DNA of 64,000 nt from Leptospira bouyouniensis (GTDB lineage Bacteria > Spirochaetota > Leptospiria > Leptospirales > Leptospiraceae): assembly GCF_004769525.1 (NCBI RefSeq), contig NZ_RQFT01000011.1:372001-436000 (forward strand), in the 5' to 3' direction. The translations under genes and the position numbers were made by a program. Numbering within the stretch: position 1 is the stretch's first letter; every line of letters begins with the position of its first letter. The notes beneath the pieces were generated by a model. That model made no database searches, was not told where the DNA came from, and was given only the letters and a program-made list of their open reading frames with translations. This document shows positions 8,180 through 18,821 of the stretch, in pieces.

Positions 8180-11071
8180 TTATTTTCCCTTTCGTTTGGC
8201 CATTTTGGCATCCAACTCGTTTTCCTCTTGGAGGACTTTTTTTAAATATTGTCCTGTAAAAGAGGCTTTCACTGCTGCTACCTCTTCGGGAGTCCCAGTG
8301 GCAATAACTTCTCCCCCACCATCTCCTCCTTCCGGCCCTATATCGATAATATAATCTGCAGCTTTGATCACATCTAAATTATGTTCAATGATCACCATTG
8401 AATTTCCTTTATCAACTAACACCTGCAAAACGGATAATAATTTTTCAATGTCTTCAAAGTGAAGGCCTGTTGTTGGTTCATCTAAAATATAGAGTGTTTT
8501 TCCTGTGGGTCGTTTGGAAAGCTCCGTGGAGAGTTTGATCCTTTGGGCTTCACCACCGGAAAAGGTAGTAGCTGCTTGTCCCAATTTGATATAACCAAGG
8601 CCAACATCCATTAAGGTATCCAGTTTCCGTTTGAGGTTTGGGATATTTTCAAAGAACACAACAGCTTCTTCCACTGTCATCCCGAGTACATCGGAGATAT
8701 TTTTCCCTTTGTATTTTACCTCTAGGGTCTCACGGTTGTATCGTTTGCCTTTACAGACCTCACACTCAACATAGATGTCCGGTAAAAAATGCATTTCGAT
8801 TTTTAAAATCCCATCACCTTCACATTTTTCACACCTTCCACCAGCCACATTAAAACTAAAACGCCCAGGCCCATACCCACGCACTTTTGCTTCTTCTAAT
8901 CCACTATAAAGATCACGCACAAAGGTAAATAAACCAGTATAAGTGGCAGGGTTTGAACGAGGGGTCCTTCCGATGGCAGATTGGTCAATATTGATGACCT
9001 TATCGATTTGGTCTTTTCCTAGGATTTTTTTGTGTTTGCCGGGAACAAGTTTCATTCCCATCACAGAACTTGCTAGTTCCTTATAAAGGATCTCATTGAT
9101 TAAGGTTGACTTACCAGAACCAGATACTCCCGTAACTACCGTTAGTGTTCCCAGTGGGATAGAAACATCTACATTCTTAAGGTTGTTATGCGTTGCTCCC
9201 GTAATCTTTAAGAACTTACCATTCCCCACTCGCCTTGTTTCCGGTTTTGAAATTCGTTTTTCTCCAGATAAAAACTTACCTGTTACAGAGTGTTTGTTCT
9301 TCTTGATTTGTTCGGGAGTTCCAAAAGCAACAATTTCGCCTCCATGGACCCCAGCACCGGGTCCCATGTCAACAATGTAATCTGCTTCTTCCATGGTCTC
9401 TTTGTCATGTTCCACAACAAGGACTGTATTTCCTAAATTACGTAAGCCCTTTAAAGTTTGCACGAGCTTCGTATTGTCCCGTTGGTGGAGTCCAATGGAT
9501 GGTTCATCTAAGATATAAAGCACTCCCATTAGCCTAGATCCAATTTGAGTGGCGAGCCTGATCCGCTGCATCTCTCCACCGGAAAGTGTTCCTGCAGAAC
9601 GACTTAAATTCAAATACCCAACTCCCACATCATTTAAGAAATGGAGCCTTTGTAGTATCTCCTTTAATATGGGTTTAGAGATTGTATCTTCTGAACCTTT
9701 GTATTCTGATTTTTTGGTAAACTCTAACGCCTTCTCGATGGAGAAACCAGTATACGTATCTATCCCAATGCCTTGTACTTTGACTGCCAGTGCTTCCTTT
9801 CGCAAACGTTTCCCATGGCATTCATCACAATCATGGTTTGTCATAAAAGATTCAAACCATTGGCGCATCGAATCCGATTTGGTTTCTTTATAACGACGTT
9901 TTAGATTGGGGATCACACCTTCGTAATTTTTCGAAAATTCATAATGAGAATTGGCTCCCCTAAAATCATAATCGATATGGATGGAAGCATCACCATGTAA
10001 AATCGTATTCCGAATTTTTTCTGGTAAATCCTTCCAAGCTGTATTTAAGTTAAATTTTAATTTTTTCGATAACGCTTGTATGGTGGCCATATACCAATAC
10101 GAATTGGATTTGGATCCTCCCCATGCTTCAATACAACCTTCCGCAAGAGATGCTTCTCGATCTGTCACAAGAAGCGCCTCATCAAACTCAAGAAGTGCAC
10201 CAAGTCCATCACATTGGGAACAAGCACCAAATGGGGAGTTAAAGGAAAAAAGTCTAGGTGTGAGTTCAGGGATACTCACATCATCACATTTGGGACAGGA
10301 TAGTTTTTGGGAAAACAGATGATCTTTTTCCCCATCTTCTACCACAACGATTCCATCCGCTGTTTTTAAAGCTGTTTCCACAGAGTCAGACAATCGAGAT
10401 TGGATTCCCGGTTTCATCACAATCCTGTCTACAACGATATCGATATCTGCTTTGAAGTTTTTCTTTAAGGGGATTTCGTCTTCTAGAGAGTATACTTCCC
10501 CATTCACACGCACTCGGTTGAAACCCTCTTTTTTATATCGTTCGAGGACCTCTCTATGTTCCCCTTTTTTTCCCTGGATAACAGGCGCAAGGATTTGTAA
10601 CTTGGTTCCTTCAGGAAAAATATTGATCCTGTCTGTGATTTGGTCGACGGATAAACTGGAAATTGCCGTTCCACACTTAGGGCAATGTGGTTTCCCCACT
10701 CGAGCATATAACAAACGCAAGTAGTCATAAATTTCTGTTACCGTTCCCACAGTAGAACGAGGGTTACGGTGTGTGGTTTTTTGTTCGATGGAGATTGCGG
10801 GGCTTAATCCCTCAATTTGGTCCACCTCGGGTTTTTCCATTTGTCCAAGGAATTGCCTGGCATAACTGGAAAGGGATTCGACATACCGCCTTTGCCCTTC
10901 GGCATAAATGGTATCAAAGGCAAGCGAAGACTTTCCAGAACCAGATAGTCCAGTGATGACCACTAGTTTGTCTCTCGGAATGTCAAGGTTTAGGTTTTTT
11001 AGGTTATGTTCACGAGCGCCACGAATACGAATAAAGGAATCCACATCGGATAGCTTGTTTTCCTCTTTCAT
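8180..11071 (-). CDS. uvrA: Excinuclease ABC subunit A
   Basis: A 963-residue UvrA, the damage-recognition ATPase of nucleotide excision repair. There are two ABC modules: Walker [10 protein letters not shown] at 41-49 and [11 protein letters not shown] in the C-terminal half; signature motifs [12 protein letters not shown] and [12 protein letters not shown]; and [13 protein letters not shown] and [11 protein letters not shown] as the Walker B regions. Cys pairs for zinc are visible ([17 protein letters not shown] and CEVCKG). Length and order are standard and the gene looks intact. No LexA-type operator is evident in the 20 bp between it and sppA. Confidence 0.97.
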   Translation of the reverse strand: MKEENKLSDVDSFIRIRGAREHNLKNLNLDIPRDKLVVITGLSGSGKSSLAFDTIYAEGQRRYVESLSSYARQFLGQMEKPEVDQIEGLSPAISIEQKTTHRNPRSTVGTVTEIYDYLRLLYARVGKPHCPKCGTAISSLSVDQITDRINIFPEGTKLQILAPVIQGKKGEHREVLERYKKEGFNRVRVNGEVYSLEDEIPLKKNFKADIDIVVDRIVMKPGIQSRLSDSVETALKTADGIVVVEDGEKDHLFSQKLSCPKCDDVSIPELTPRLFSFNSPFGACSQCDGLGALLEFDEALLVTDREASLAEGCIEAWGGSKSNSYWYMATIQALSKKLKFNLNTAWKDLPEKIRNTILHGDASIHIDYDFRGANSHYEFSKNYEGVIPNLKRRYKETKSDSMRQWFESFMTNHDCDECHGKRLRKEALAVKVQGIGIDTYTGFSIEKALEFTKKSEYKGSEDTISKPILKEILQRLHFLNDVGVGYLNLSRSAGTLSGGEMQRIRLATQIGSRLMGVLYILDEPSIGLHQRDNTKLVQTLKGLRNLGNTVLVVEHDKETMEEADYIVDMGPGAGVHGGEIVAFGTPEQIKKNKHSVTGKFLSGEKRISKPETRRVGNGKFLKITGATHNNLKNVDVSIPLGTLTVVTGVSGSGKSTLINEILYKELASSVMGMKLVPGKHKKILGKDQIDKVINIDQSAIGRTPRSNPATYTGLFTFVRDLYSGLEEAKVRGYGPGRFSFNVAGGRCEKCEGDGILKIEMHFLPDIYVECEVCKGKRYNRETLEVKYKGKNISDVLGMTVEEAVVFFENIPNLKRKLDTLMDVGLGYIKLGQAATTFSGGEAQRIKLSTELSKRPTGKTLYILDEPTTGLHFEDIEKLLSVLQVLVDKGNSMVIIEHNLDVIKAADYIIDIGPEGGDGGGEVIATGTPEEVAAVKASFTGQYLKKVLQEENELDAKMAKRKGK

Positions 11072-11091
11072 TCTGGAAAGAATTTTAAGGA

Positions 11092-12744
11092 ATGGAGGGA
11101 AGAGGACTCACCGTGTTTCGAATTCTTTTTTTCCTTCTTTTCTTGCCATTTCGAGTTTTGTACCTGATTTACCTACGTCTAAGCCTATTTTTCCAACGAG
11201 GCAAAGAAGTATACGAATTGGAAATGCCCCCAGTCTTTGAAGATTCTTACAAATCCTTTTTTGTCAAAAAACTCCAAGGCAAAGAAGAAACGATCACTCG
11301 TCTTGAACTCCTTGTTTTACTCAAAACCATTGAGAAAAATCCCAAGATCAAAACAGTCGATATCAGTTTACCTCCCTTAGAATGGACGTTATCGGAATTT
11401 TATGAGATCAGAAATGAACTAAAAAACATACGAGAAGCAGGGAAAACCATTCGGATGTTTGCCAAAGAAGGGGGACTAGGAAGTTTACTATTACTCACGG
11501 CTGCCAGTGAAATTTACCTTGCTCCGGAATCCGAATTTATGATTTTACTCCCTAGCGCCGAACCCATGTTTTTTGGTAAGTTTCTTAAAACATGGGGGAT
11601 TGAGGTACAAGCCTTTGCCTCTGGCCCATATAAATCCTTTGCCGAAAGTTTCACTCGTGGAGAATTCTCAAAAGAAGCGAGAAAAAATTTAGAAACACTC
11701 GTGATTGACCTTCGGACAGTGATCCTTACTGCGCTAACCAATGGAAATCAAAACTTAGAACCACTCTTTTACAGACCAATGTTATCTGCTGAGGAATTAC
11801 TAACCGAAGGTGTGGTACAAGGCATTAAAACTGAAACCGAATTTTTTTCCTCTGATCGAAAACTCTTTTCACCGTCATACCCAACTCTTTACCAAAAGAT
11901 CAAAGAATTTTCACTATTTCCCAAACGCAAACAAGAAGTGGTCATCCTTCCCATCGATGGTGGGATTACTGGTGGGGATTACCTGCATAAAAATAGAGAA
12001 AACGGGAAAATTGAAGCTTTCTCGCTCATTCCCACCTTAAAGGCATTAGGTGAAGATAAAAAAATTAAAGCTGTCATCTTAGAAATTTCTTCTCCAGGTG
12101 GCTCAGCCTTTTATTCCGAACAAATCCACCAAGAAATTTTGGAATTAAAAAAATCAAAATTGGTCACAGCTTATTTTAAAGACACTGTCGCAAGTGGTGG
12201 GTATTATATTGCCACTGCGGCTGATTATATCACAGCATCCCCTGTTTGCATCACAGGATCAATTGGTGCCGTTAGCATCCGAGCAAACTTACAAAAACTT
12301 TATAAAAAATTCCATTTGAATAAAGAAGCAGTTGGTTTTTATCCCTTTCGGGACATCCATTCCGAGTTCCAGCCCCTCTCCAAACAAAGTGTCAAGTATT
12401 TAGAATCCCAAATCAAAAAGATTGAGGCTTTGTTTTATAAACGAGTGTCCGAAGGCCGAAAAATCCCTATATCGGAACTTCCTAAAATTGGAATGGGACG
12501 CGTATATTTACCAACAACAGAAAATCAAATTGTTGATTCTCTTGGTGGACTTCTCGATGCCATAAGCTTTGTCAAAGAGAAATTAGGTGGAAAAGCCATT
12601 TACTTAACGGAAGAACTCCCATCTTACAATCTCAAAAATAAGATCCCCCTCCTTGGTGGACTTTTATCCGAGTTACAATTATTGGAATCGTTAGGGGAAG
12701 TATCCCTTCTCTCCCACACCAAACTTCGGTGGAAAAATAGATAG
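11092..12744 (+). CDS. sppA: Signal peptide peptidase SppA (S49 family, long form)
   Basis: A 550-residue S49 peptidase with an N-terminal membrane segment (about 8-30) and tandem S49-like domains, as in long SppA proteins. The nucleophile is likely Ser368 in [11 protein letters not shown]. The general base is likely Lys181 in [11 protein letters not shown], the position used by E. coli SppA. The motif [10 protein letters not shown] follows. The family degrades leftover signal peptides in the cytoplasmic membrane. ATG 11092 was taken as start; a GTG seven codons later is possible. It is divergent from uvrA, with 20 bp between the starts. Confidence 0.9.
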   Translation: MEGRGLTVFRILFFLLFLPFRVLYLIYLRLSLFFQRGKEVYELEMPPVFEDSYKSFFVKKLQGKEETITRLELLVLLKTIEKNPKIKTVDISLPPLEWTLSEFYEIRNELKNIREAGKTIRMFAKEGGLGSLLLLTAASEIYLAPESEFMILLPSAEPMFFGKFLKTWGIEVQAFASGPYKSFAESFTRGEFSKEARKNLETLVIDLRTVILTALTNGNQNLEPLFYRPMLSAEELLTEGVVQGIKTETEFFSSDRKLFSPSYPTLYQKIKEFSLFPKRKQEVVILPIDGGITGGDYLHKNRENGKIEAFSLIPTLKALGEDKKIKAVILEISSPGGSAFYSEQIHQEILELKKSKLVTAYFKDTVASGGYYIATAADYITASPVCITGSIGAVSIRANLQKLYKKFHLNKEAVGFYPFRDIHSEFQPLSKQSVKYLESQIKKIEALFYKRVSEGRKIPISELPKIGMGRVYLPTTENQIVDSLGGLLDAISFVKEKLGGKAIYLTEELPSYNLKNKIPLLGGLLSELQLLESLGEVSLLSHTKLRWKNR

Positions 12745-12842
12745 TGGATTGGAAATGGTAATAGTGAAGGGAGACAATGCGGAGGTTTTTTTGCCTACCT
12801 ATTCTCAGAGCTTACTTGAGAGTTCTTGGGAGGAAATTTCGT

Positions 12843-13841
12843 TCATTCCAATTGAGAAGCCTTCTCCAATCGGTTGAGGAGTGCTTCTCTCCCTTCACCT
12901 AATGTCGGTTCTTCGCAGTAAATTGTATCGATTCCCTTTAGGTCACAAAACTCAAAAAAAGCATACAAAACAGAACTATACTCCTGATTGGAAAATACTG
13001 GTTTGATTCGTTCGAAAGGCTTCAAACCAGGTTCCAATCCATCCTTTCCCATATCCATTCCAGGGAATGAAAATCCAATCCAAGCATAATCTGAATTTTC
13101 TTTTTGCTTTTGGAATCGAGACTGAAATTCCGCCGGTTGGCAAAGGATTACGTTTGCCTTCGGAGAATAGTGTTTGTACTTCATCCCGGGACTCTCTGGA
13201 ATGGCCTCTCCTTTCACCTGAAAGGATTTTGGTACCATTAAATTGGGTAAAAATTGACGTAAATCCTTTGATTCTATGGAACCAGGCCTAAGTAGGACCG
13301 GTGGGTTTAGGTGCATTCCCACAACCGTAGATTCAATTCCTAAACTTGGTTCTTCAGCCAGAAATATACCATCCACAACTCCATCAAAATAACGCACAAC
13401 ATCTGTCATGCGAGTAAGTGATGGCCTTCCCGAAAGATTGGCAGATGGGGCAGAAATGGGACTTCCACAAGCTTCAATCCATTTGCGTAAAATAGGGTTT
13501 TTAGGAATACGAACTGCCAGTGTGCTGATCTCTTTCGGAAAAATAGTTCCATCTAGTTTGGGAAGGACTAAGGTTAAAGGACCAGGAGAGAACTCCTGTA
13601 ACAATCGTTTGGCTAAATCATTTACGACACAAACTTTTTCAATGGACTCAATGGAATCAAAATGGGCAATAAGGGGGTTATCACTCGGTCTACCTTTGAT
13701 TTGGTAAATTCGTTTGCAAGCCTCTTCGTTCGTACTCGAAGCACCAATCCCGTAAACAGTTTCTGTCGGAAACACAACCACCCCTCCTTTTCGGATGAGG
13801 TCCGCAAGCAAACGAACATCCGAAGAGATCAGGGTTTTCAT
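12843..13841 (-). CDS. L-threonylcarbamoyladenylate synthase, Sua5 type
   Basis: A 332-residue protein with an N-terminal YrdC/Sua5 domain (about 10-195; FPTETVYGIGA, GRPSDNPLIAH, FSPGPLTLVLPK, SAPSANLSGRPS). A linker with PGMKYKHYSPKAN leads to a C-terminal Sua5 domain (about 225-330), the longer architecture that distinguishes Sua5 from stand-alone YrdC. It makes threonylcarbamoyl-AMP for the t6A modification of ANN-decoding tRNAs. It begins 1 bp after the GH18 gene stop on the same strand, so the two are in one transcript. Confidence 0.93.
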   Translation of the reverse strand: MKTLISSDVRLLADLIRKGGVVVFPTETVYGIGASSTNEEACKRIYQIKGRPSDNPLIAHFDSIESIEKVCVVNDLAKRLLQEFSPGPLTLVLPKLDGTIFPKEISTLAVRIPKNPILRKWIEACGSPISAPSANLSGRPSLTRMTDVVRYFDGVVDGIFLAEEPSLGIESTVVGMHLNPPVLLRPGSIESKDLRQFLPNLMVPKSFQVKGEAIPESPGMKYKHYSPKANVILCQPAEFQSRFQKQKENSDYAWIGFSFPGMDMGKDGLEPGLKPFERIKPVFSNQEYSSVLYAFFEFCDLKGIDTIYCEEPTLGEGREALLNRLEKASQLE

Positions 13842-13842
13842 T

Positions 13843-15429
13843 TTAGAACTGTTTGGTTTTTGAATTGGATTTTTGTTTTGATTTCGAATCAGAAACTTTC
13901 AGCGTTTCTTTTGACTCTAAATTTTGAATCGTTGTTTCTTCTTTTGGTTCTTCTTCCTCTTTTGCTTTTTCTACGGGAGGAATTTTCCCTTGGACAAGTT
14001 TACTGAGGTAAACATTAATCTCAGGGTCATTGTCTGTGACAAGTTGCCAAAAAGAAAAACCACCTAAGTCATATTTACGAAGGAGATTCATTTTCTCTTC
14101 AAAAGCACGTCTGTTCATATAAAACGCAACACGGTCACAACCACCACTGGTATACCATAAAGAAGGGTCTTCATAAGCTCTGTTTTTATGGATGTCAGAA
14201 AACTTAGATAGGTTTTTCCAACTGGCAACTTTGTTTTCTTCATTTAAGATACGATTGATATCTGTAGGCTGACGATTTTTATGTACGCCTGCTTTGATCC
14301 TTTGCGCATCAGAATGGTAAATGGCTTTTGCGGATGCCTTACAATTAAGAGCCCAGTCATAACCATATGTAGGAATTGCCATATAGAGTTTATGTGTAGG
14401 AACTCTTTTTTTGGCATAGGTAATGATGTCTTTCAACCAAACATTTGGTGCTTGTGGACCAGGGCCTGGGTTATGGTACTTTCTTGGGTGAAGTTCATAC
14501 GCCATGATTTTTACACGGTCAGCATGTTTGGCTAGGAATTCATAATCATGAGTCGTTGGCCCTCTCCAATTTTCCCGAAAATCCAATTGGATGGGTTTTG
14601 AAAGACCACGGCAATGTAGTTCTTTCCTTTTCGATTTTTCGGCTGGGGTTTTGGGATGGACTGCCACAGAAATCAGTTTTCCCTTTTTATGCACTTCCTT
14701 AGCAAGTTGGGCAAAAAATTCTTCAAACTTTTCTTTTTTATCGCAGGACATACCTTCATAATCAATGTCAATTCCATCATATCCATAGGTCAAAATTTCA
14801 TTCACAATCACTTGGATGTGGTGGTCACGGATATCATTTCGCCCACCCATTCCAATATTTTCTTGGATTTTTTCTTTTGGATTTTCCCAGCGAAAGATCG
14901 TAGGGATGATTTTCACTTTTGGATTCAGTGCACGTAGCTCTTGGACTCGTTCCTTTCTGGAAGAAGATGACCAACTGGAAATAAGTTCCCCATTATTCGA
15001 AAGACCGCCTTTCATGGTATAGATAAACGGATGGATTTCATTGTACAAATGGACTGTCTTTTTCATCGCTGTCCAATCGGTTGACCAAGCAGAAGATCTG
15101 AAACTCACATTCTCATCCGGTAAAAAGTTTGGGGTTTCCATCACTTCTTCTTCGACAGACGTTGTTGGTTTGGATTCCGTTTGGTCCGAAGTCTCCATTT
15201 CAGATGGAGTTCCAAGTGATGGTGTAGATGCTTCTACAACACTTGGGTTTGTATTCCCAGTTTTAGGAAGGTCTTTTAACACCAAAGTGGATCCCGAATT
15301 TTGCATGAGATTCATTCCCAAATAAAACGAAATGGCGGATAAAAAGAACCAAGAGGTAAATAATAACGAATATTTCGCCACATTCGAAAGAGGGTGTTTT
15401 TGGGGATTAGGGGATTGTGATTCAGACAT
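13843..15429 (-). CDS. Membrane-anchored glycoside hydrolase family 18 protein
   Basis: From ATG 15429 (MSESQSP) this is a 528-residue protein; an upstream TTG would add 20 residues. A single TM segment (about 22-43) acts as a signal anchor. A low-complexity Ser/Thr/Glu linker (about 50-105) is followed by a GH18 barrel (about 115-465) containing YGYDGIDIDYEG. This is the DxxDxDxE catalytic motif, with the acid Glu near residue 225. The C-terminus is a Lys/Glu/Ser-rich tail. It resembles spore-germination YaaH/chitinase-like enzymes that cut GlcNAc-containing glycans. Peptidoglycan is a plausible substrate, but that is inference. It is upstream of the Sua5-type gene by 1 bp. Confidence 0.88.
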   Translation of the reverse strand: MSESQSPNPQKHPLSNVAKYSLLFTSWFFLSAISFYLGMNLMQNSGSTLVLKDLPKTGNTNPSVVEASTPSLGTPSEMETSDQTESKPTTSVEEEVMETPNFLPDENVSFRSSAWSTDWTAMKKTVHLYNEIHPFIYTMKGGLSNNGELISSWSSSSRKERVQELRALNPKVKIIPTIFRWENPKEKIQENIGMGGRNDIRDHHIQVIVNEILTYGYDGIDIDYEGMSCDKKEKFEEFFAQLAKEVHKKGKLISVAVHPKTPAEKSKRKELHCRGLSKPIQLDFRENWRGPTTHDYEFLAKHADRVKIMAYELHPRKYHNPGPGPQAPNVWLKDIITYAKKRVPTHKLYMAIPTYGYDWALNCKASAKAIYHSDAQRIKAGVHKNRQPTDINRILNEENKVASWKNLSKFSDIHKNRAYEDPSLWYTSGGCDRVAFYMNRRAFEEKMNLLRKYDLGGFSFWQLVTDNDPEINVYLSKLVQGKIPPVEKAKEEEEPKEETTIQNLESKETLKVSDSKSKQKSNSKTKQF

Positions 15430-15573
15430 ATACGTTTCTTCTAAATTGATTATCGAACTTGTGAGAAAAAAAGAGTAGAGAATAATCAAATCTCACCCTA
15501 TCTATCTGTTACCCATGATTTTTTAGGAGGGATTCTCTCCTAGTGAAAATTGGAATGGGAGGAAAAGAAATCC

Positions 15574-16284
15574 ATGAATGCTTTAAAACAAAAACCTGTG
15601 ATCCTTTATACAGTCCTATTAAGTTTTTTCTTAACGTTTTTACTGCTTGCGGAACTCACCGGTAGTAAATTATTTTTTGCCTTCGGGTTTACGATGACCA
15701 TGGGGGTCATCCCTTTCCCAGTTACCTTTATCATCACTGATTTACTCAATGAATACTTTGGAAGGAAAGTAGTCCGTGCTACAACCTTTCTTGGAATGGT
15801 GATGATTGGTTTTGCTTACCTACTCATTGTCATCGACATCCAAATCCCCGCAAGCCCTGATTCTCCCATTGATGACGCCTCCTTTGAAAAGGTCTTTGCC
15901 AATTCTGGCCTTGTGATCCTTGGCTCCATCATCGCGTATGTAATTGGGCAGATGATTGACCTACATACCTTCCACTTCCTACGAAAAAAAACAAAGGGAA
16001 AACATATCTGGTTACGTGCCACAGGTTCCACTGTCATTTCTCAGCTAATTGATTCCTTCGTCGTGATCTTCATTGCCCTAGGAAAATACCACCCAGTTCC
16101 AAAACTTGTCTCCATCGCGAGTACCAATTTTTTATACAAAATGGGAGTTGCGATTCTCATTACCCCACTTCTCTATGCGATCCATATCTACATCGATCGT
16201 TACTTAGGTGAAACGTTAAAACAACAGATGTTCAAACAAGCGATGGAAGAAGAAGGATATGAATCCACCATCCAACCAGGGTAA
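15574..16284 (+). CDS. Queuosine precursor transporter (YhhQ/DUF165 family)
   Basis: A 236-residue polytopic inner-membrane protein starting at ATG 15574, which has a GGAGG-type ribosome-binding site at 15558-15567. An in-frame TTG at 15550 is less likely. About six TM helices are visible. PFPVTFIITDLLNEYFGRK matches the VUT/YhhQ family, which imports queuosine precursors (preQ0/preQ1 or queuine) in other bacteria. It overlaps the GDPD gene start by up to 26 bp. It is divergent from the GH18 operon. Confidence 0.88.
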   Translation: MNALKQKPVILYTVLLSFFLTFLLLAELTGSKLFFAFGFTMTMGVIPFPVTFIITDLLNEYFGRKVVRATTFLGMVMIGFAYLLIVIDIQIPASPDSPIDDASFEKVFANSGLVILGSIIAYVIGQMIDLHTFHFLRKKTKGKHIWLRATGSTVISQLIDSFVVIFIALGKYHPVPKLVSIASTNFLYKMGVAILITPLLYAIHIYIDRYLGETLKQQMFKQAMEEEGYESTIQPG

Positions 16285-17053
16285 ACCCATGTGGAAACCA
16301 AGAACCGAAAGGTTACAATCACTTCTCGGAAAACTTCCCGCAAACATAGGGCACCGAGGCGCAAGAGGTCTTGCCCCAGAAAATACGCTTGTGTCGTTTC
16401 TTGTGGGATCAGAATCCACCCATTACTTTGAACTTGATACCATGTTATGTGGCTCAGGGGATCTTGTTGTGATCCATGACTTTACAGTTGATAGAACGAC
16501 CGATGGAAAAGGTAAGGTATCTGAATTCACCTATCGGAAATTAGCCGAACTTGATGCAGGTAGTTTTTTTGGTGAAGCATTTGAAGGGGAACAGATTCCC
16601 ACTCTATCGCAGGTGGTGCAAACCCTTCCACAAAACACAGTGTTTGACATTGAACTCAAAAGTGAAGGAAAAACGGAAGAGAGGGAATCACTTGCCAAAG
16701 CAGTTGTCAAACTCATTCGTAAATACAAAATACAGGACCGAATTTGGGTGAGTAGTTTTGATTGGGACCTTGTGGACCTTGTTCGAAAAGAAGAACCAGA
16801 AGTGCTTCGGGGGCTTCTCATCGAAAAAGGAGATACGCTTAACGAAGGTTACATGCAATATGAACCCGATTTGATTTTACCTCACCACTCACTTTGTACA
16901 AAAGAGTTTGTAAGGAAGTGCCAGGCGGAGGGACTACTTGTCATTCCATACACTCCCAATACGGAAGAGGAATGGAAGTCATTATTGGAAGTTGGAGTTT
17001 TTGGACTCATCACGGACTACCCAGACAGGCTCCTTCATTATTTAGAAAAATAA
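16259..17053 (+). CDS. Glycerophosphodiester phosphodiesterase
   Basis: A 264-residue GDPD-family TIM barrel with IGHRGARGLAPENT near residue 30 (the HR...PENT signature with catalytic His), ELDTMLCGSGDLVVIHD with the second catalytic His, and FDIELKSE. It hydrolyses glycerophosphodiesters to glycerol-3-phosphate and an alcohol. There is no signal peptide, so it is probably cytoplasmic. ATG 16259 overlaps the upstream gene by 26 bp. A second ATG at 16289, 5 bp after that gene's stop, would remove ten residues and is equally plausible. It is convergent with the VOC gene, with a 16-bp overlap. Confidence 0.92.
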   Translation: MNPPSNQGKPMWKPRTERLQSLLGKLPANIGHRGARGLAPENTLVSFLVGSESTHYFELDTMLCGSGDLVVIHDFTVDRTTDGKGKVSEFTYRKLAELDAGSFFGEAFEGEQIPTLSQVVQTLPQNTVFDIELKSEGKTEERESLAKAVVKLIRKYKIQDRIWVSSFDWDLVDLVRKEEPEVLRGLLIEKGDTLNEGYMQYEPDLILPHHSLCTKEFVRKCQAEGLLVIPYTPNTEEEWKSLLEVGVFGLITDYPDRLLHYLEK

Positions 17054-17406
17054 ACCCAAACCCAGTTCCCCCAAGGGTCTTCATAGAGGGAATACGCTTT
17101 TGTTGGGTGGGATTGAAGGGTTTTGAACTTTTGCAGTTTGGGGTCGTTTTCCTTTCCTTTTTCCCATTCCAACGTGATGGTACCGGGGCGCACTGGGCAT
17201 CCCTCCGTTTGTTTTGAAAATACCATCCTTAAGGTTCCAAAGACAAGGAGTTCTGCATGGCCAAAACTTTCTTTCAGAACTTCACCCCCTACAATGGATT
17301 GGTAGAAGTGAAGAGGTTCGGAACAATTTTCACCTCCTTCCAAATTGACGGAATAAAAAGAAAGTGATCTTTCCTCATCGGGACTTAGTTTCAACATAGG
17401 TTTCAT
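17038..17406 (-). CDS. VOC/glyoxalase-superfamily protein
   Basis: A 122-residue single-domain protein with features of the vicinal oxygen chelate fold: an N-terminal beta strand, LHFYQSIVGGEVLKESFG, and a C-terminal YEDPWGNWVWVYF, the position of the usual metal-ligand Glu. Several PhnB/YdcE-like VOC proteins have this size and ending. The substrate is unknown. Its start is 6 bp from the divergent membrane-protein start, and its end overlaps the GDPD gene end. Confidence 0.72.
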   Translation of the reverse strand: MKPMLKLSPDEERSLSFYSVNLEGGENCSEPLHFYQSIVGGEVLKESFGHAELLVFGTLRMVFSKQTEGCPVRPGTITLEWEKGKENDPKLQKFKTLQSHPTKAYSLYEDPWGNWVWVYFSK

Positions 17407-17412
17407 CTCGTT

Positions 17413-18804
17413 ATGTTAGACAGATTTTTCCAATCTATTTTTGTTTCAAAATGGTTTCGTACAGAAAAATACCAACAGTTTCTACTTTTCTCGTTTCTCA
17501 TCCTAACAAGCATCATCAACTTTTTGTTATGCGAAACGATTTATTTTCAACCCTTACATTCTGCAGACCAACTCTATAGCCCTTTGGTGATTTTAGATGT
17601 ATTCTCTGGGAAAGGCATCAAACACTGGTACTTTCCACCTTCTCCCTATTTTTTCCCTGACCTTGTACTCATGTCGGTTTTGTATTTTTTGATTCCATTT
17701 TTGTATTTACCAACGGTGTATGGAATGGTCCAAATGGGTTTTGTTACACTTGGCATCTATTGGGTGTTAAATGAATTCCTTTCCAAACATCAATCTCTTT
17801 TGTTTTTGTTTTATTTCCAAACCTTTATCATCATATTTTCGGTTCTAAGTAGTTTGCTAAATGACAACCCTTTGCCCTTTGTGTATTTTTTTACCAATGC
17901 ACACCACAGTACTGGATTCTTTTTTAGTTTCTTCCTTGTGAGTGTCCTTGGATTCAATCTTAGAAAACAAAACTGGGGTGTATATGGTAACAAACGAAAT
18001 CTAATCCTACGGTTGTTTTTCTATTGGATTGGGTTTAGCATACTGTATCTTTCTGACAGGTATTCTTTTTGTATTGGTTTTCTTTGTTTTATGACTGTTT
18101 ACCACTTTGAAATCCGAAAGAAAAACAGTCGTCGGCTTCCGAAAGTTCTTGGATGGAAACTCAATTTTATCATCCTCATGTTTCTTTTGTTGAATGAACT
18201 CACTTTTTACGGAATCAAACATACACTCCAGATCCCCAATAGTTTTGGGATTTTATTGAAGTCACTTTCCGATAAATCTGCGGATCGAATCTTCTTTTTG
18301 TCGTATACCTATCTCTTCGATGTATCCAAACACATCTTCTACCAGAATGGATCCTTACTTCTTTTGATTTCGTTTTGTCTTTTCACGGTTTCAAAATTTC
18401 CGTTTCGCATTCGGATTTTACTTCTGACTTTGATTCCTGTGCTTCTTTTATTACTCATTGTTGTGGGACGATTCACCTACCTTCACCCTTATCCCATCCG
18501 CTACCTGTTCCCCATTTGGTTTCTTTGTTTCCTAGGACTCAGTTGGTTTTTGCAAACTGTTTGCAACCGGTTTCCCATTTCTCTCATCTTTGCCTCTTTT
18601 GCCCTTTGGATCCTAGTTCTTTCCTCTTTCCCAAAACCAAGGCAAGCCGTAGCAGAGAGCTTCCTTACAGTAACCAAACAGAAAGTTTCCTATGACTTTG
18701 AAAAACCCATTCGGTTTTGGTCAGAAGGGAAAAAAGAACCCTTCCCGATCGACAATCAAGGGAAACCTTACCGCTGGATCACAGGTGCTTTCCATACTCC
18801 TTGA
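17413..18804 (+). CDS. Polytopic membrane protein, function unknown
   Basis: A 463-residue protein with about ten TM helices. After the first helix comes a loop with HSADQLYSPLVILDVFSGKG, and aromatic-rich loops continue between later helices. The layout (Asp in the first extracytoplasmic loop, many TMs, aromatic Pro-rich loops) is reminiscent of GT-C-fold glycosyltransferases. I cannot identify a family motif with confidence. It is followed 17 bp later by leuA on the same strand. Confidence 0.7.
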   Translation: MLDRFFQSIFVSKWFRTEKYQQFLLFSFLILTSIINFLLCETIYFQPLHSADQLYSPLVILDVFSGKGIKHWYFPPSPYFFPDLVLMSVLYFLIPFLYLPTVYGMVQMGFVTLGIYWVLNEFLSKHQSLLFLFYFQTFIIIFSVLSSLLNDNPLPFVYFFTNAHHSTGFFFSFFLVSVLGFNLRKQNWGVYGNKRNLILRLFFYWIGFSILYLSDRYSFCIGFLCFMTVYHFEIRKKNSRRLPKVLGWKLNFIILMFLLLNELTFYGIKHTLQIPNSFGILLKSLSDKSADRIFFLSYTYLFDVSKHIFYQNGSLLLLISFCLFTVSKFPFRIRILLLTLIPVLLLLLIVVGRFTYLHPYPIRYLFPIWFLCFLGLSWFLQTVCNRFPISLIFASFALWILVLSSFPKPRQAVAESFLTVTKQKVSYDFEKPIRFWSEGKKEPFPIDNQGKPYRWITGAFHTP

Positions 18805-18821
18805 CAGACTTCGGGGAAACT

